This document shows, piece by piece, positions 37,551 to 48,812 of a stretch of DNA of 64,000 nt. This stretch comes from Rostrohypoxylon terebratum (taxonomy: Eukaryota; Ascomycota; Sordariomycetes; Xylariales; Hypoxylaceae): the NCBI GenBank assembly GCA_022497145.1, contig MU385858.1, positions 434,001 to 498,000 of the forward strand, in the 5' to 3' direction. Made by a program: the position numbers and the translations under genes. Positions within the stretch are counted from its first letter, which is position 1, and each line of letters opens with the position of its first letter. Under the pieces are notes generated by a model. The model saw only the letters and a list, made by a program, of their open reading frames with translations. It had not been told where the DNA came from and did not search any database.

Positions 37551-37914
37551 ATCCGATGCTCAAGTCAGTTCTGACGGTAAAATGGATATCGAAATCGAAA
37601 TCAGGTAAAAAGTAAAAAGCATTCAAAGGAAGAATGATGATAAAAACGAGATAGCTCGTGAGTTGAAGTTAGTTGTATGTATTGTTAGAAGCGTGGATTA
37701 AGGTAGAATTGAATTGTATATGGTAGTATGGGTATCAAAAAACCATGATTAGAAGACTTTCTAAGAGTTCCAAGTTCCAAGTTCGAGTGCTCTTCATAAG
37801 AGAATAAGAGCATGCCTAGTAAGAGGATATCCGTGTATAAAGATGCGCTTTCCTCCCTTTCCACCAGATATGACATGCATGAGCATAAGTATGGGCATAT
37901 ATGGGAAGGTCCGA
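37551..37914. other. short intergenic region
   Basis: 364 bp between two minus-strand genes. It is AT-rich and holds the promoter of the membrane-anchored hypothetical gene and the 3' end of the FTS-like gene. Nothing else is seen. Confidence 0.5.
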
Positions 37915-39102
37915 TCAAGCCTCGTTGTCCAAGGTTCGCAGCAGGTTATCCTTGACAGCATCCACGTCATTGTCCTCCATACTGAGAAAGCGGATCTGTG
38001 TTAGAGTTGAGTTAGTTAGAGTGCACTTGTCTTACCTAGGACCTAGGTCCTAGGTCCTAGGTAGATTCCAAACTTACTACATCGTCGGCTGCGCCTACTC
38101 CGCCAAACAAGACAGGCTCCGATAAACTTGCCGTCACGGCTTTCTTCACTCGTTCCTCCCATACGCCTTCCCAGTTCCATTCCCCAGGCTTCCTTGCCGG
38201 TTCGGGGGTTTTCTTCGCTTCAGGGTCGGCTTCTGTTGCAGTAACAGATGGATCGCTGGAAGCTTCAGTGGGCACCTGTCGGTTATCGACGCGATGTTGT
38301 CGCCAAGCGTGCCAGGCACCAGGATTTCCGGCAGCTTCGATAGGGATAGAGTCTAAGACTTCCTCGTCGTTAAAAGTGCTGCGCATATACCGTAGGACTT
38401 CGTATGTAGATATTTCATTTTTCTTTGTTTCTGCGAATCCTGGTGACGCGCCGACGGCGGATCCTTTCGATCCGGGTGTGCCTGCACTGCTCATCGACGG
38501 AGGAGGGGGACGGTGAGGCGTTTGTATGCCATCCTGTTGTTGCCCGCTCGATTGTCTACCGCTGCTGGCATTTTGACTCCGACTTGACCGCCTAAACCAG
38601 TCGGGAAATCCATGCCTCAAGCTAAAACCTCCGGGCGGTAATCGTTCGGCATCGGTCGCGCTCACGGTCCCGTTGTCTTGGATGTCGGTCGAGTACATAT
38701 ACGTACTCAGGGGAGTAATTAGGGGGTGGAACATGTCGGTCGAGAAGGTAACTAGTGGCGGTAGTCTTGGGTACGAATCGGGAAAGGAGATCTGGAATCG
38801 CAGTACGGCGGGAGCGTAAGGACCTTCACCAATCAATTAGAACACCCCTGAGCGCAGCTATGCAAGTACCCGAACTCTCACCATCCCGTACGAACAATAC
38901 TCCGGACCAAAGACTGGGATCGCCGGGTGTGAGGCTTACAAAAACGCCTTCGGGACAAGCCTGCTTAAGTCCTGCGCTTCAAGTGCCAGTTAGCTATGAT
39001 GAGGGTAGACGGCGGTATCTATTAGGTACACCGTAACACGTACAACTCAACCAAAAGATGCTGGCGTCTCAGCGCCGGCAGCGAGCTTAATTTGGAGGCC
39101 AT
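37915..39102 (-). CDS. FTS/AKTIP-like ubiquitin-conjugating enzyme E2 variant
   Basis: Catalytically dead E2-fold protein. The animal AKTIP/FTS and Aspergillus FtsA counterparts join Hook and FHIP to link early endosomes to dynein. Exons: 39102-39044, 38976-38882, 38823-38078 and 37995-37915; introns 67, 58 and 82 bp. The product is 326 residues. The splice joins give RRQHLLVEFAGLKQACPEG and then LFVRDGPYAPAVLRFQISFP, the start of the UBC fold (about residues 12-120). Where active E2s have HPN and a catalytic Cys, this protein has FHPLITPLSTYMYSTD, with no Cys. A disordered Pro/Ser/Gly-rich insert follows (about 140-200), then a conserved W-rich block and a short last exon ending NLLRTLDNEA. 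The third intron contains a CCTAGGT repeat array. Confidence 0.88.
38034..38064. repeat. CCTAGGT heptamer array inside an intron
   Basis: About four tandem units containing CCTAGG, entirely within intron 3 (38077-37996) of the FTS-like gene. It is the same motif as the intergenic copies. Confidence 0.9.
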
Positions 39103-40818
39103 ATTGCCGCCTTGCCGCCTTGAGGACTGGAATCGATCGCATTCAAGATGCAAAATGGGAAGAAAAAGAAAAAGGGAGTTTCTTCAAGTCGAAATATTAA
39201 AATAACCAACGGCAGTCGAGTTGAGACATTGGGTCCCTAGTCACTTCATGCGCTACCACGTTCGATGAGTCGGATCGGGATGTCATTAGCTCTTATCGAT
39301 AAAATTAGGTATTAGTGGACCTCGAATGGACCTGGCCTGGCAGCCTGGGAACTTAAGATTGGCCCTGACAGTGCCCCACTCCACTTACTAGGATGGGGAG
39401 GTACGGGGGGTGAACATAGTTGATCTAAGACTTAACCTAAGTTCTAACATCGTAGCTTTCGGTTTGCTGTAGATTCATTTAAACTTGCTTATTACATTCA
39501 TTTAAGACGATCTAAAACTCCAGGCCTATATTGTCTTTTTCCTGGAATAACATGTTAGATCATCAAGAGATATACATAGCCCTAGAGCATTTATACTGAT
39601 GTTAGAACCATCTATAGGTAAGCTTTACATCAGCCGAATGGTTAAGAGGTTAGGTAAATCTTTACAACAGCGACCTTGAACTTCTCAAAATGAGCTGAAC
39701 TTTTTCTTTTGAGGAAAAAAAAAAAAAAGAGAGAGAGCACTCGTATAAGTACATTTTTAATTCATATTTGAAATCTCTTTATGGTTGCCATGAACCCGTG
39801 GTACATACAACCATACATTGTACCTACAACCAACCACGTAACGAAGAGGTATCTCGGTCCTCAGTATTCACTTGGCAATACAGAGAAATTCCAGCTGTGA
39901 ATGGTGCAAGAAATCATTCAACCTAGATAATCTGGTATGGTATAGCACGTACCATCTTTTTATATCCGCCTACGTGGAAGAAGCTTTCATGGAGATTATG
40001 TATGGTGATTGTCCTCTCCACCTCTCAAAAGCAGTGTTCATGTAACTTGATAAGTTGATCCGTTTCTTACAGATTAGAAATCATCGTATATGCAGCGAGT
40101 TCATATCCGAGTACCAAATACCTGATAGCTTACTTTCCCTACCGTTCGGGTACCGAGGGAAGCTTTTAAGTGTAACCCCGGATGAGAGGAAGTGAACAAG
40201 CCTCTAAGCCACAGATCTACCATGATGTCAGCTTCGGTAATTGTAATACCGTGGCTGCATGGCACAAGAAATCGATGTTCCAGAGACGAATCCTTCAGCA
40301 GGTCAAAAAAGTAAAAGAGTGTATTCAATTCAAAACCATCCCAAGATCTCGGAATCCATCTCAATCGAGCGACAGGAAGAGAAATGAACTTCTCCTCACA
40401 GTCGCCTCTAGAACCCATGCTCCCCCAACTCTACTAAGAGCCTGCTTTTCTCTTCCCTTCTCCGTTTTGTCTTCTCCGGTCTTCTCCGTTTTGTCTTCTC
40501 CGGTCTTCTCCGTACGTACATGGGCGGGCGTGATTCATCATCAAAAACAGGGGTATAAGAACTTTATCATACAAAAGAAAGCTCTCGATACACCATAGAA
40601 GAATAAACAATTGCCTTGTTCGTTCCGCGACTAAAGGTCTCGCCTAAGAAATAGATATCGCTTCAATCCTCACGACCTCGTATAGATATGAATAGATCTG
40701 AGATGGCACGTTGAAGTGAATCGTCCTGGATAACACCCTATACTCCATTAATTCGACATGAATCAAACCCGAGTCTGATGCTCTTTTTTCGGTTTGCTAT
40801 TTTCTTTTGTAATTCCCT
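39103..40818. other. intergenic region
   Basis: Lies between the FTS-like gene start and the Zn2Cys6 regulator 1 stop. It contains a poly-A tract at 39716-39728 and a 24-bp tandem duplication at 40457-40513. The open frame at 40101-40418 (-) has no conserved motif and is not called. Confidence 0.55.
40457..40513. repeat. 24-bp tandem repeat, 2.4 copies
   Basis: Two perfect 24-bp copies (40457-40480, 40481-40504) and a partial third. CT-rich unit made of two CTTCTCCG half-units separated by TTTTGT. Confidence 0.9.
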
Positions 40819-43800
40819 TTAACCCCCTCCCTGCTGTCCACCAAAGAAGAATCCGTCAAAAAGGTCGACTTGCTGTCCGTCACTGAAATCATGGTGCATA
40901 CCCTCCCAGCCTAAACCAAAACCCATGTCCATCTGAAGGTCATTGTTAATAATTCCATCGCCATTCGGCTGTTCCTGGATGCCCTGCAGGAAGTCCATGC
41001 CTTGTAGATCAGAATAGTTTATTCCGCCAGGCGTAAAGTTACTCGCTGGCGATCTTAGCATGTTATAATTTGAGTTTCCAGTATTCTGATTATACTGTCC
41101 TGCGGTAGATTGCGGCGTTAAGCTATTGACGGATACAGGGGAGGCAGTATGTGCACCTGGAGAGGGAAGGAGAACAGGGTCTATGGCTGAATTATCTGGG
41201 AGCGAAGCTGCGTCGGATATGCTACCCGCGCTCAGGTTCGATTGTGGCATAGAGCGCAGCATCGAATAACTATCCTGTTCCGTCTTCACATTAGGCATAG
41301 AGAGTCGGAAACCGCCGGACTGCGCTCCTTGCATGGAGCCGATCTGCGATGGCGTTTCGTGCGAATTGTAACTTTCCTGTCCTGGAGTGGTGGCGTATGA
41401 CGAGGCTGTCCGAGACCCAGAAAGTTGGGCCTTATGTCGGTTAGCCGTCGCATCCCTAGCGTTCATATAGTCACCTCTTTCGTGATTGTTTCTCGAAGAG
41501 CGCTTATTTCTGTGTAACACCTGTCCAAAGCCACCAGTAGAATTCGCCATTTTGATAGTTGCTTTTGCTGTTCGATCGAAAGCATCGCGGCAGGCTTCTG
41601 CTGGTGGACATTTCTCGATAAGGTCCGTGAAAACCGATGTAGCTGCTAGTATCGTAAAATCGACTTCATCCATCGTCTATGGCTATATTAGTAACACGTA
41701 TTAGCTATCTAATAGAAGACTTACAAGTCTGCTCCGGACAACGTGGGAATGCCAAATTGCATAAAGATAAGAGATTCCTGCCATGAAAAGATGATGCGTG
41801 GCCAAATATGTGTAGTTGACGAGGCCAACTAAATGCAATTGCCTATATAGGCGCAGAATCTTCTGGCCAGCTTCGGCGACCTTGACATATACCCTCTCTT
41901 CATCTTCTCGAGATTCAGCAGCGTAAATAGACGGGCTATTGACTTCTTTTGAGGTGTTATATTCTCCTTCAAACATGGCTGGTACACTTAAGCTCTGTCG
42001 ATATAGCATGATAATAGCCTGCCAATAATTCAATTCTAGAAATTCAGGTGAGAATGCAACTCCTGAATCCTGCTTTGTTGGTGCGGAATTTTTCCATTCG
42101 TATAATCGCTGGTCGATGTTTCTTCGCCAATTCCTAAATGAATCAAACTTTTGCAAGAATGGCGAAGGGAGCTGAGTATGCATGTACTCGTTTCTATTAT
42201 TCTGACCGTTGAACCTCGCCATCTGTGTTTGTTGGTATTGCAAAACCTGCAAAATCTCGGATTGTAGCAATCGAAGTCGAAAGTAATGCTTAGCTACAAC
42301 TTTATACGTAGGTTCACCCTTAGCCGGGCGCCCTATGAACCCAGCGTGAGTGATATAACGGTCATCTAACATAGAGGGAAATTCAGTCGTGATTACTTGA
42401 TCTGACACACCAAATGGCCGTCCAACACAGGTGCTAACAAGCCGGTCGAAGGAATAGGTGCACCACCAAAGTCGTCGTCTAAGATCGCGGGTAAACTCTC
42501 GCCTTCCTCTCTCGCGTAAATAGGCTTCTCGTTTGTCGCCTGCTTCGTCAGCTGGAGCCTGATTTGCTAAATCAAATTCGACGTCCTTTCCGTCCTCATA
42601 ATGAAGGCCTAGGTCAACTGCCAATCTCACGGCAACACCAACGATGTACCTGATTTTAATGTTAATATCAGAGGGTTTGATGTAGGCGCTTGTAAGATTG
42701 GTAATGCATACCATAGTCCAGGCGGTACTGGACGAAGTAAAGCGAAATTTGCTAGGAGTAAAACGGCTTGGAGCTCCTCTAACCCTCCACCGCTGTTGCT
42801 CAAGCAGGCTTCCAGATGAACAACGGCACTAGCGTGATATTCTTCGGGTTGAGCCTGTTTCCTCTCCTCACCACCAACTTTGGTCGATGTCGTCTGTGCG
42901 TCCATTATAATACCACCTCCGATAGCATAAACCATATTCAACATATAAAGCTCTTTCGGTCCCCGTACCCTACCTTCATCCGCATATGCATTGTTGAACA
43001 TTTGCACGAAGTCATCTCGGTGGAGAACGGGTATCTGAGGATTGGCGTGTTCAAAATACAACTCTACTAATTTAATAGCAAGGTCTTTGGGGGGGAATTC
43101 GGCCGGTCTGATATTGGGTCGAGTATGGAGACCGAAGAATGAATCACGCATTGACGTGCTTGAGGCGGCACCCCCGTTCCCAGCAATTGGTCTGTACGGC
43201 CGGACCCCGGTCTTATCAGAGCTTGATTTTTGGTCTCCAACGGAAGACTGGACGGCGGCAAATACTACGCGCGCAAATGATATTCCGTTAGCTGATCCGA
43301 GGTGTCTCTGTCCACCGCCGTGCTTCGCTATCTTGGCCGGTTTCTCCATTTCACCACTATTCTTTTCCGTTTTTACGCCGCTCGAGGTTTCTGCTGTTCC
43401 AGCAGCGGCCGCGGCCGCGCCATCTGTAGTCGATCTTCCAAGGCCGCCATCAGCTCCGGGTCGCGAACAGTATTCAAGATTATCGGAAGCCGGAAATTGG
43501 ATGTTGTTACGGCGAAGCAAGGCTTCCAATTGGTCGACGCGGGTTTCTAGGTAATAAACATAGCTAAGGTGTGCATCAGCCGTGCGACTACACGATCAAT
43601 GAGACTGGGTATACTTGACGACAAACTGACCTGCGCGGTATTTCTCTTTTCGTTATGGGGTCGTAGCCAACGCAGGCAACTCTAGCTTTTTCGCAGCTGG
43701 CGCAGCTGGGTAGTTTCTGGTCACATCTATTCTTGCGCAATCGACAGCGATTGCATGCGCTGACATTGCGGAAGCTGCTGGACTGGCCAATCTTGGAGCC

Positions 43801-43971
43801 ATGGGCGGCACCATCTTGCAAGGAAGGTTCGGTAGTAGGAGAGGTAGGTGCACCATTTCCGGTCGACAGCGGCGAATCCTTATCCGGGGAGGAAGCACGT
43901 TGGCGTTTGGAAGGATGCGGGTCCGGGGATGGCGGTGAGCGCGGTGGCATGGCGCCGAGGTCCAGGTCCAT
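40819..43971 (-). CDS. Zn2Cys6 transcription factor 1 with fungal_trans domain
   Basis: Nuclear DNA-binding regulator. Exons: 43971-43631, 43563-42712, 42649-41725 and 41676-40819; introns 67, 62 and 48 bp. The product is 991 residues. The binuclear zinc cluster has Cys at 73, 76, 83, 90, 93 and 100 with spacing 2-6-6-2-6. It is followed directly by the linker and a coiled coil (YVYYLETRVDQLEALLRRN), which suggests dimer binding of CGG pairs. An Ala run and a charged linker precede the middle homology region, from LYFEHANPQIPVLHRDDF through the IVGVAVRLAVDLGLHY and LRRRLWWCTYSFDR blocks. The C-terminal 280 residues are Gln/Asn/Ser-rich and acidic, a likely activation domain. The target pathway is not evident. 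A CAG directly before the ATG could also be an acceptor of a 5' UTR intron. Confidence 0.92.
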
Positions 43972-44523
43972 CTGTGAGCAAGAATCGCCAGTCGCGGAGG
44001 TTGCCTGAATGCCGTCCGACTACCCACAAGAGACGCGAATGGTTGGTGTTGGGTTGCGCCAACCAGGCGTAGTCTGCGGAGGTTCTTCGGCTGAGGTAAG
44101 CTGGACTCAAGCGGCTACTCAAAAGACGAAAGAACTAAAGATCCCCCGCTCCATTTCCAAGCCCGACTGAGTGAGATCCAGCTGGCTACCTAGCTCGATA
44201 AGCAAAGAAAAATGAAAAGTAGAGCTTGAATGGCGGTAGATGTAGAAGCGCCAAGCGATGGAGGGATAAGGTGTAACGGTATGAAAATTTGGTAATTGCA
44301 ATGTGTCAAAGCTATGACGATGTGGGTGTTGTTGTTTCAAGCAAACCGAAGCGTAAGCGTCCAGGGTGGGCGAGGCTCGAGGAGGCTGAAATGGAAAAGT
44401 TGAAAAAAAGAAGATGGGATTTTCTAGAAAGCGAGACGGACTTCAGCGGCGGGAGGAACGGCGGAGACAAGACAGGGTCGCTCCTCCTGCATGCAACTCA
44501 GGTAAGCTTGTAACCGGATCTTT

Positions 44524-44573
44524 TGCTCCTTGCTCCTTGCTCCTTGCTCCTTGCTCCTTGCTCCTTGCTCCTG
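44524..44573. repeat. 7-bp tandem array (GCTCCTT), about seven copies
   Basis: Perfect direct repeats of GCTCCTT, about 550 bp upstream of the regulator 1 ATG. The length is a multiple of seven, so it is non-coding. Confidence 0.92.
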
Positions 44574-45275
44574 CTACCTACATAAGATATGGGGGTATGG
44601 GGATATGGGGATATGGATGTAGATACTACATACTATGATACTACATACCTAGTAGTACTATGTAGATGTATGTATGTATGTAAATAGATGAGATTTCTCC
44701 AGTTGACGGGGTTATTCGGCGATTTAGACATCCATGGATGGATACATAGGACGACCCACGGCGTGACGACGTCACCTAGTGTACTAAGGTTGCGAGCTGA
44801 TTTGCGCGAAACTCGAACAAATACTTTCGAGCAATTGAACTTCTTTATCTTTTGGGGGTTATCTTTTTTTTTTCAACCGTTATCTAGGGCTATAAAGGTT
44901 TTACTGATAAGCCACCTGCTACTGGGTACTAGGTGATCAAATACGCTAAATTCAAGGTTCCGAGACGACACTAACGGACTCCCTCTGCTTCCCAATTGCG
45001 AGAGCCCTGGAGGATGCAAAGAACCGGTAGAATTAGCACCTAAGCTTACCCATTCTTAGGGGACCTCTCTAATAGTAGAACCTCTAGTATCTACAAACCA
45101 CAATGTAACTACCCCCACATACCCCACTTCTGTTCCACCCGCCCGCCTCGTTACAACTTCCAGAAAGGAGCTAGGTTATTCCTTTGTCCAATCAATTATT
45201 CCGAGATGCTTGCTACATCATTTTTTAAACCGAGCTCCTAACGCCCGCTGTCGTCCGGGTACTTGGCGCATAGCT

Positions 45276-45337
45276 CTGATACATCTGATACATCTGGTAT
45301 ATCTGGTATATCTGATACATGCATACATGCATACATC
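45276..45337. repeat. 9-bp/8-bp tandem array (CTGATACAT variants)
   Basis: Five 9-bp units (CTGATACAT or CTGGTATAT) followed by two 8-bp GCATACAT units. Confidence 0.85.
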
Positions 45338-48300
45338 TAAGGCTAATGCACTTGGCAGCTTAAATCTGAGTATCGGGTATCCACGGCTTGTTAACAGGTA
45401 TGGTATTATTGATGCTACATTTCTTCCTCGTTGCTATTGCCGATGGCAATTCTCACCTTCAGCACAAAGACCTCGGAATGGTCGGAATATTTCGACTTGT
45501 CTAAACTTTGACACTCTTTCCTACCCGGATGGGTAGTAGACTTTTCTATATTCTTTTCCGTATTAATAGAAGTTGACGCCATCAATTTCTCAGTTTAGAT
45601 ACCACCAAGGTAGTAGGTAATTCACCGCGAATTCACCGCATACAGAGGTCCATCGGTATCGTCACATCTCAAATTACGATATGGATATATGGCGGGACTC
45701 ATCAAGATATGAGTACCGTTCAGGTGACATGTTTCACTACATGAACTCTCAAGAGTGTAACTAGGCAAATACTAAGTATGGAATGACCATCAGCCCATCT
45801 CATCATAACCCATATTCTATTGCGGTAATAGTTACGAATTCTTCGTCGCGGCTTCGTTCCATTTTGATGATCGGGAACTATCAAAACTTTACCCAAATAT
45901 ACTCGATTTCCTCCAATCACAAGAGTCGAATATATTAGGTGTGGTTACTTACATATACGAGCAGTCCTCTTGCCTCTACTAGTCGGCTTAAGTACATAGT
46001 AGGCAAGTACAACCTTGATCTCATGCCAAACGGGTTGATGTAGTCGGCCTTTCTCATATTTCTCATATACCATGATGTCGTTCTTTCCAAGAGACATCTT
46101 GAGAAAGAATAAGGGTACGGAAGCCGCCTTCTAAACTCTAAACTCTAAAGTTTATTCGAACGTCTAATCAATCACATATTAATAGAAACTCCGGGGTCTA
46201 TTCAAGTCACCAAGTCATCAAATATCTCTCAACTTCCTAAACGACTACTTCATACCTCTCCTACCTATATATGTGTATATATAGACCTATTCAGCAACTA
46301 TACCTATCTAGAAACCTCTACAGAGCTCCCATGATACGAGCAGGCCGCAGTGGTATCTTCTGGCTGTGATGGTGCCTATGTTACTATTGCACAGTCAGCA
46401 CCGCTTTGCCATCTGATTCTTCGATCTGACACAATCCGTAGAAGCGGGCGTTCTAGAGGCCAAATTCGCAACCAATCATGCGGACGCACTGCCCAACAGA
46501 AACGTATGATACGTCGGGCGTTGAGCGTCGAGAAGAGGCAGTACCTAATAGACCTCTAGCAGGACATTGTCAATAATGTTCCGGGAGAGGATGCCACAGT
46601 TGGTGACGTTCGAACATGGCTAAGTATTCATGGTGCTTTATCGAAGGTCTCGTCCGGATCCTGGACGTATCAGTATGCGACATTGAGACTCTAGCGTCGG
46701 TTTTCATTTTATCTAGGAAATGGGTTCCAAGGTCAAAATAAATGAGATTGATAGTGTCCCCCCTCAAATTATAATTGGAGCAGAGATTAGCGTCTCAAGA
46801 TATCATGATATTTGTATCGATTTACTAACTCGCATTGCTAAAGTGGACAAACTCAACTGGTCGAGTCGAGAGTTACATCGTGCCTCGCATTTTTCTATCA
46901 AACGGCGACTCCGGGCTGAATCTGATGGGTCGATCGTTGTCCATGACGTACACGATGCTGCCAGAGCGAGTCTGGTTGGGTATAAATCGGAGGCCCCGGA
47001 CTAACCTTAACCTTCAGCAATGGCACCGGAAGGAGAAGTTACGGCGGAAGGCTTTCAAACCCAGAAGGCTACGCTAGCAGGCGAGGATTAGGCTTCGCGG
47101 CCGAGTAAGGGACAGGCCCGAGTATCAAGATTTCGAGGCGAGGGGCGGTATCTGGTTCCGGTTGACCGCTAGGTCGGGCACGCTTGCCTTGGGGCCAAGT
47201 CTAGGTAGACGGCGATTTCGTAACTCTTCCTCGAGATTGGTCCGAATAGCATTCCTCTATTTGCACGCTTGTAGACTCCTTCTTCACCGGCTGCAGGGTT
47301 CAATTGTCACAGCCAGGCATGAATAACCGCCCCGTGATTCCTAAATCCACATACTAGAGAATATACCTGGTGGAAACTAAGAAACCTAGCAAGTTTTTCA
47401 TCCCACTTTCACCGCAATTCATTCTCCGCATAGGCCAGTTTTATAGACCGCCAAAGAAGCCTGACCCTTTCTCCATGAATGTCCACGTAACCCGTCTGGC
47501 TGTGGGATGTTTGGGAAAGGGTAACGTAGGACTTCCTAAGTGTGCGTAGCGCTAGGTGGCATCAAGGATCTTAAATATGCAGGGAGGTAGATCAACTGTT
47601 GTTACGTTTGGGGAGGATCTAAGCCTTACAACGCCTGCAAGGCTTGACTCGCTATTACACGTGGATCTCCTTACATACCTCGCCAATTAGTCGCCGTAGT
47701 TGCTTTAGGTAGGTGTGCTATTGGGTACCGTGATACCTGTGTAGGTAAAGTGAAGCTGTCGGGTTTCCATAGAATTTCCATATCGTGATAAGCGTCGGTT
47801 ACATCATAGGCGTCTTATCTAAGTAGGTCTTCAGGTGGCCGTCGGCTCGCGCATGGCTTCGTCGTGAGCCTTTCAGTATCCGGCCCACATATACTATACA
47901 GTTTCTGGTATATGAATGGTTCGATGATGACTGATCTATACGGTATCCTGCTGAACTATTGATTCACCATCGCACTAGAAAGCAGTAGTGACAGCATCGA
48001 CTAATACGCTTTTACGAGACAGCAAGGTTCCAGGATGTACAAATATGCGGCAAGCATGGACAGTAGTCAAGAAAACAAGTATAAATATATACCGGGGAAT
48101 TGAGTTTCATTATGTTGAATGACCGGCTTTCGTCTGTTCGACGCCTCTTGCCCAAGACCTGTCTACCCCGAGAGCCTTTGCGTGTCGTTAACCCCTTAAA
48201 ATGACATCCGTACAGTATCCAAACGTAATGATGACAACAGTAGCCAAATAGACAATAATAGTAATAATAAATAATAGTGACAAAAAAATCATCGTGCTTA

Positions 48301-48812
48301 TAACGCCTTGATCCCCCGTGCTGGAAATGATGCTGGTTAAGGTACGAGAACTCTTCCAGCTCGTTTTCCAAGCCTGCCCACCTCCTTTCCCATGCCCAAG
48401 TTGAACTTCGTCTCCCCTTGTACACGATACTTTTTTCTTCGTCTTGTAAAAAAGATGGTGACTCCTTGCCCAAGTGTGAATCCCGAAAACCATTTTTCGT
48501 TTTTGATGCCATTATACATTGGTATCGCAGTCCCCTCCCTCGGAAATAGAGATAAAATCTAGTTGCCCAACCCGGTCTATGTAAGTAGTAAGTAGCAGAA
48601 ATTAACCTTTTCCCAACCAGAGATGTAGACAACCAGGCTAAGACAATCCGAGAAATGTGAGAGATGAGAGGCGATAAAGATCCGGCGCCAAGAAAGGAAC
48701 AAGTCATTAAACGTCGTAACCCGAATGTGCCAAGCTCCCTGTTCTACCTGGAATCCCGCCGAGAATGAAAAGATGACCTTCAAATAGGCCAAGAATTAAC
48801 TCCAGCTTCAAT

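Larger units (their letters stand above)
43972..48812. other. long intergenic tract with microsatellites
   Basis: About 4.8 kb. It holds the regulator 1 promoter on the left and the 3' region of MFS 2 on the right. It contains a 7-bp array at 44524-44573, a 9-bp array at 45276-45337 and TATGGGG repeats at 44589-44615. Open frames at 46350-46560 and 46720-47080 (+) and the 231-codon frame at 48012-48707 (-) have no family resemblance. The segment 46340-47330 may be decayed coding sequence, but I could not identify it. Confidence 0.5.

Noticed and set aside
40101..40418. 105-codon open frame on the minus strand
   Set aside because: Overlaps a longer unrelated open frame on the other strand; no conserved motif or splice partner.
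46340..47330. Possible transposase relic
   Set aside because: Basic, Arg-rich fragments in several frames, but no terminal inverted repeats, target-site duplication or DDE-type motif could be recognised.
48012..48707. 231-codon open frame on the minus strand just past the MFS 2 stop
   Set aside because: Runs of Tyr and Cys from AT-rich sequence, no recognisable motif, most likely the 3' untranslated region of MFS 2.
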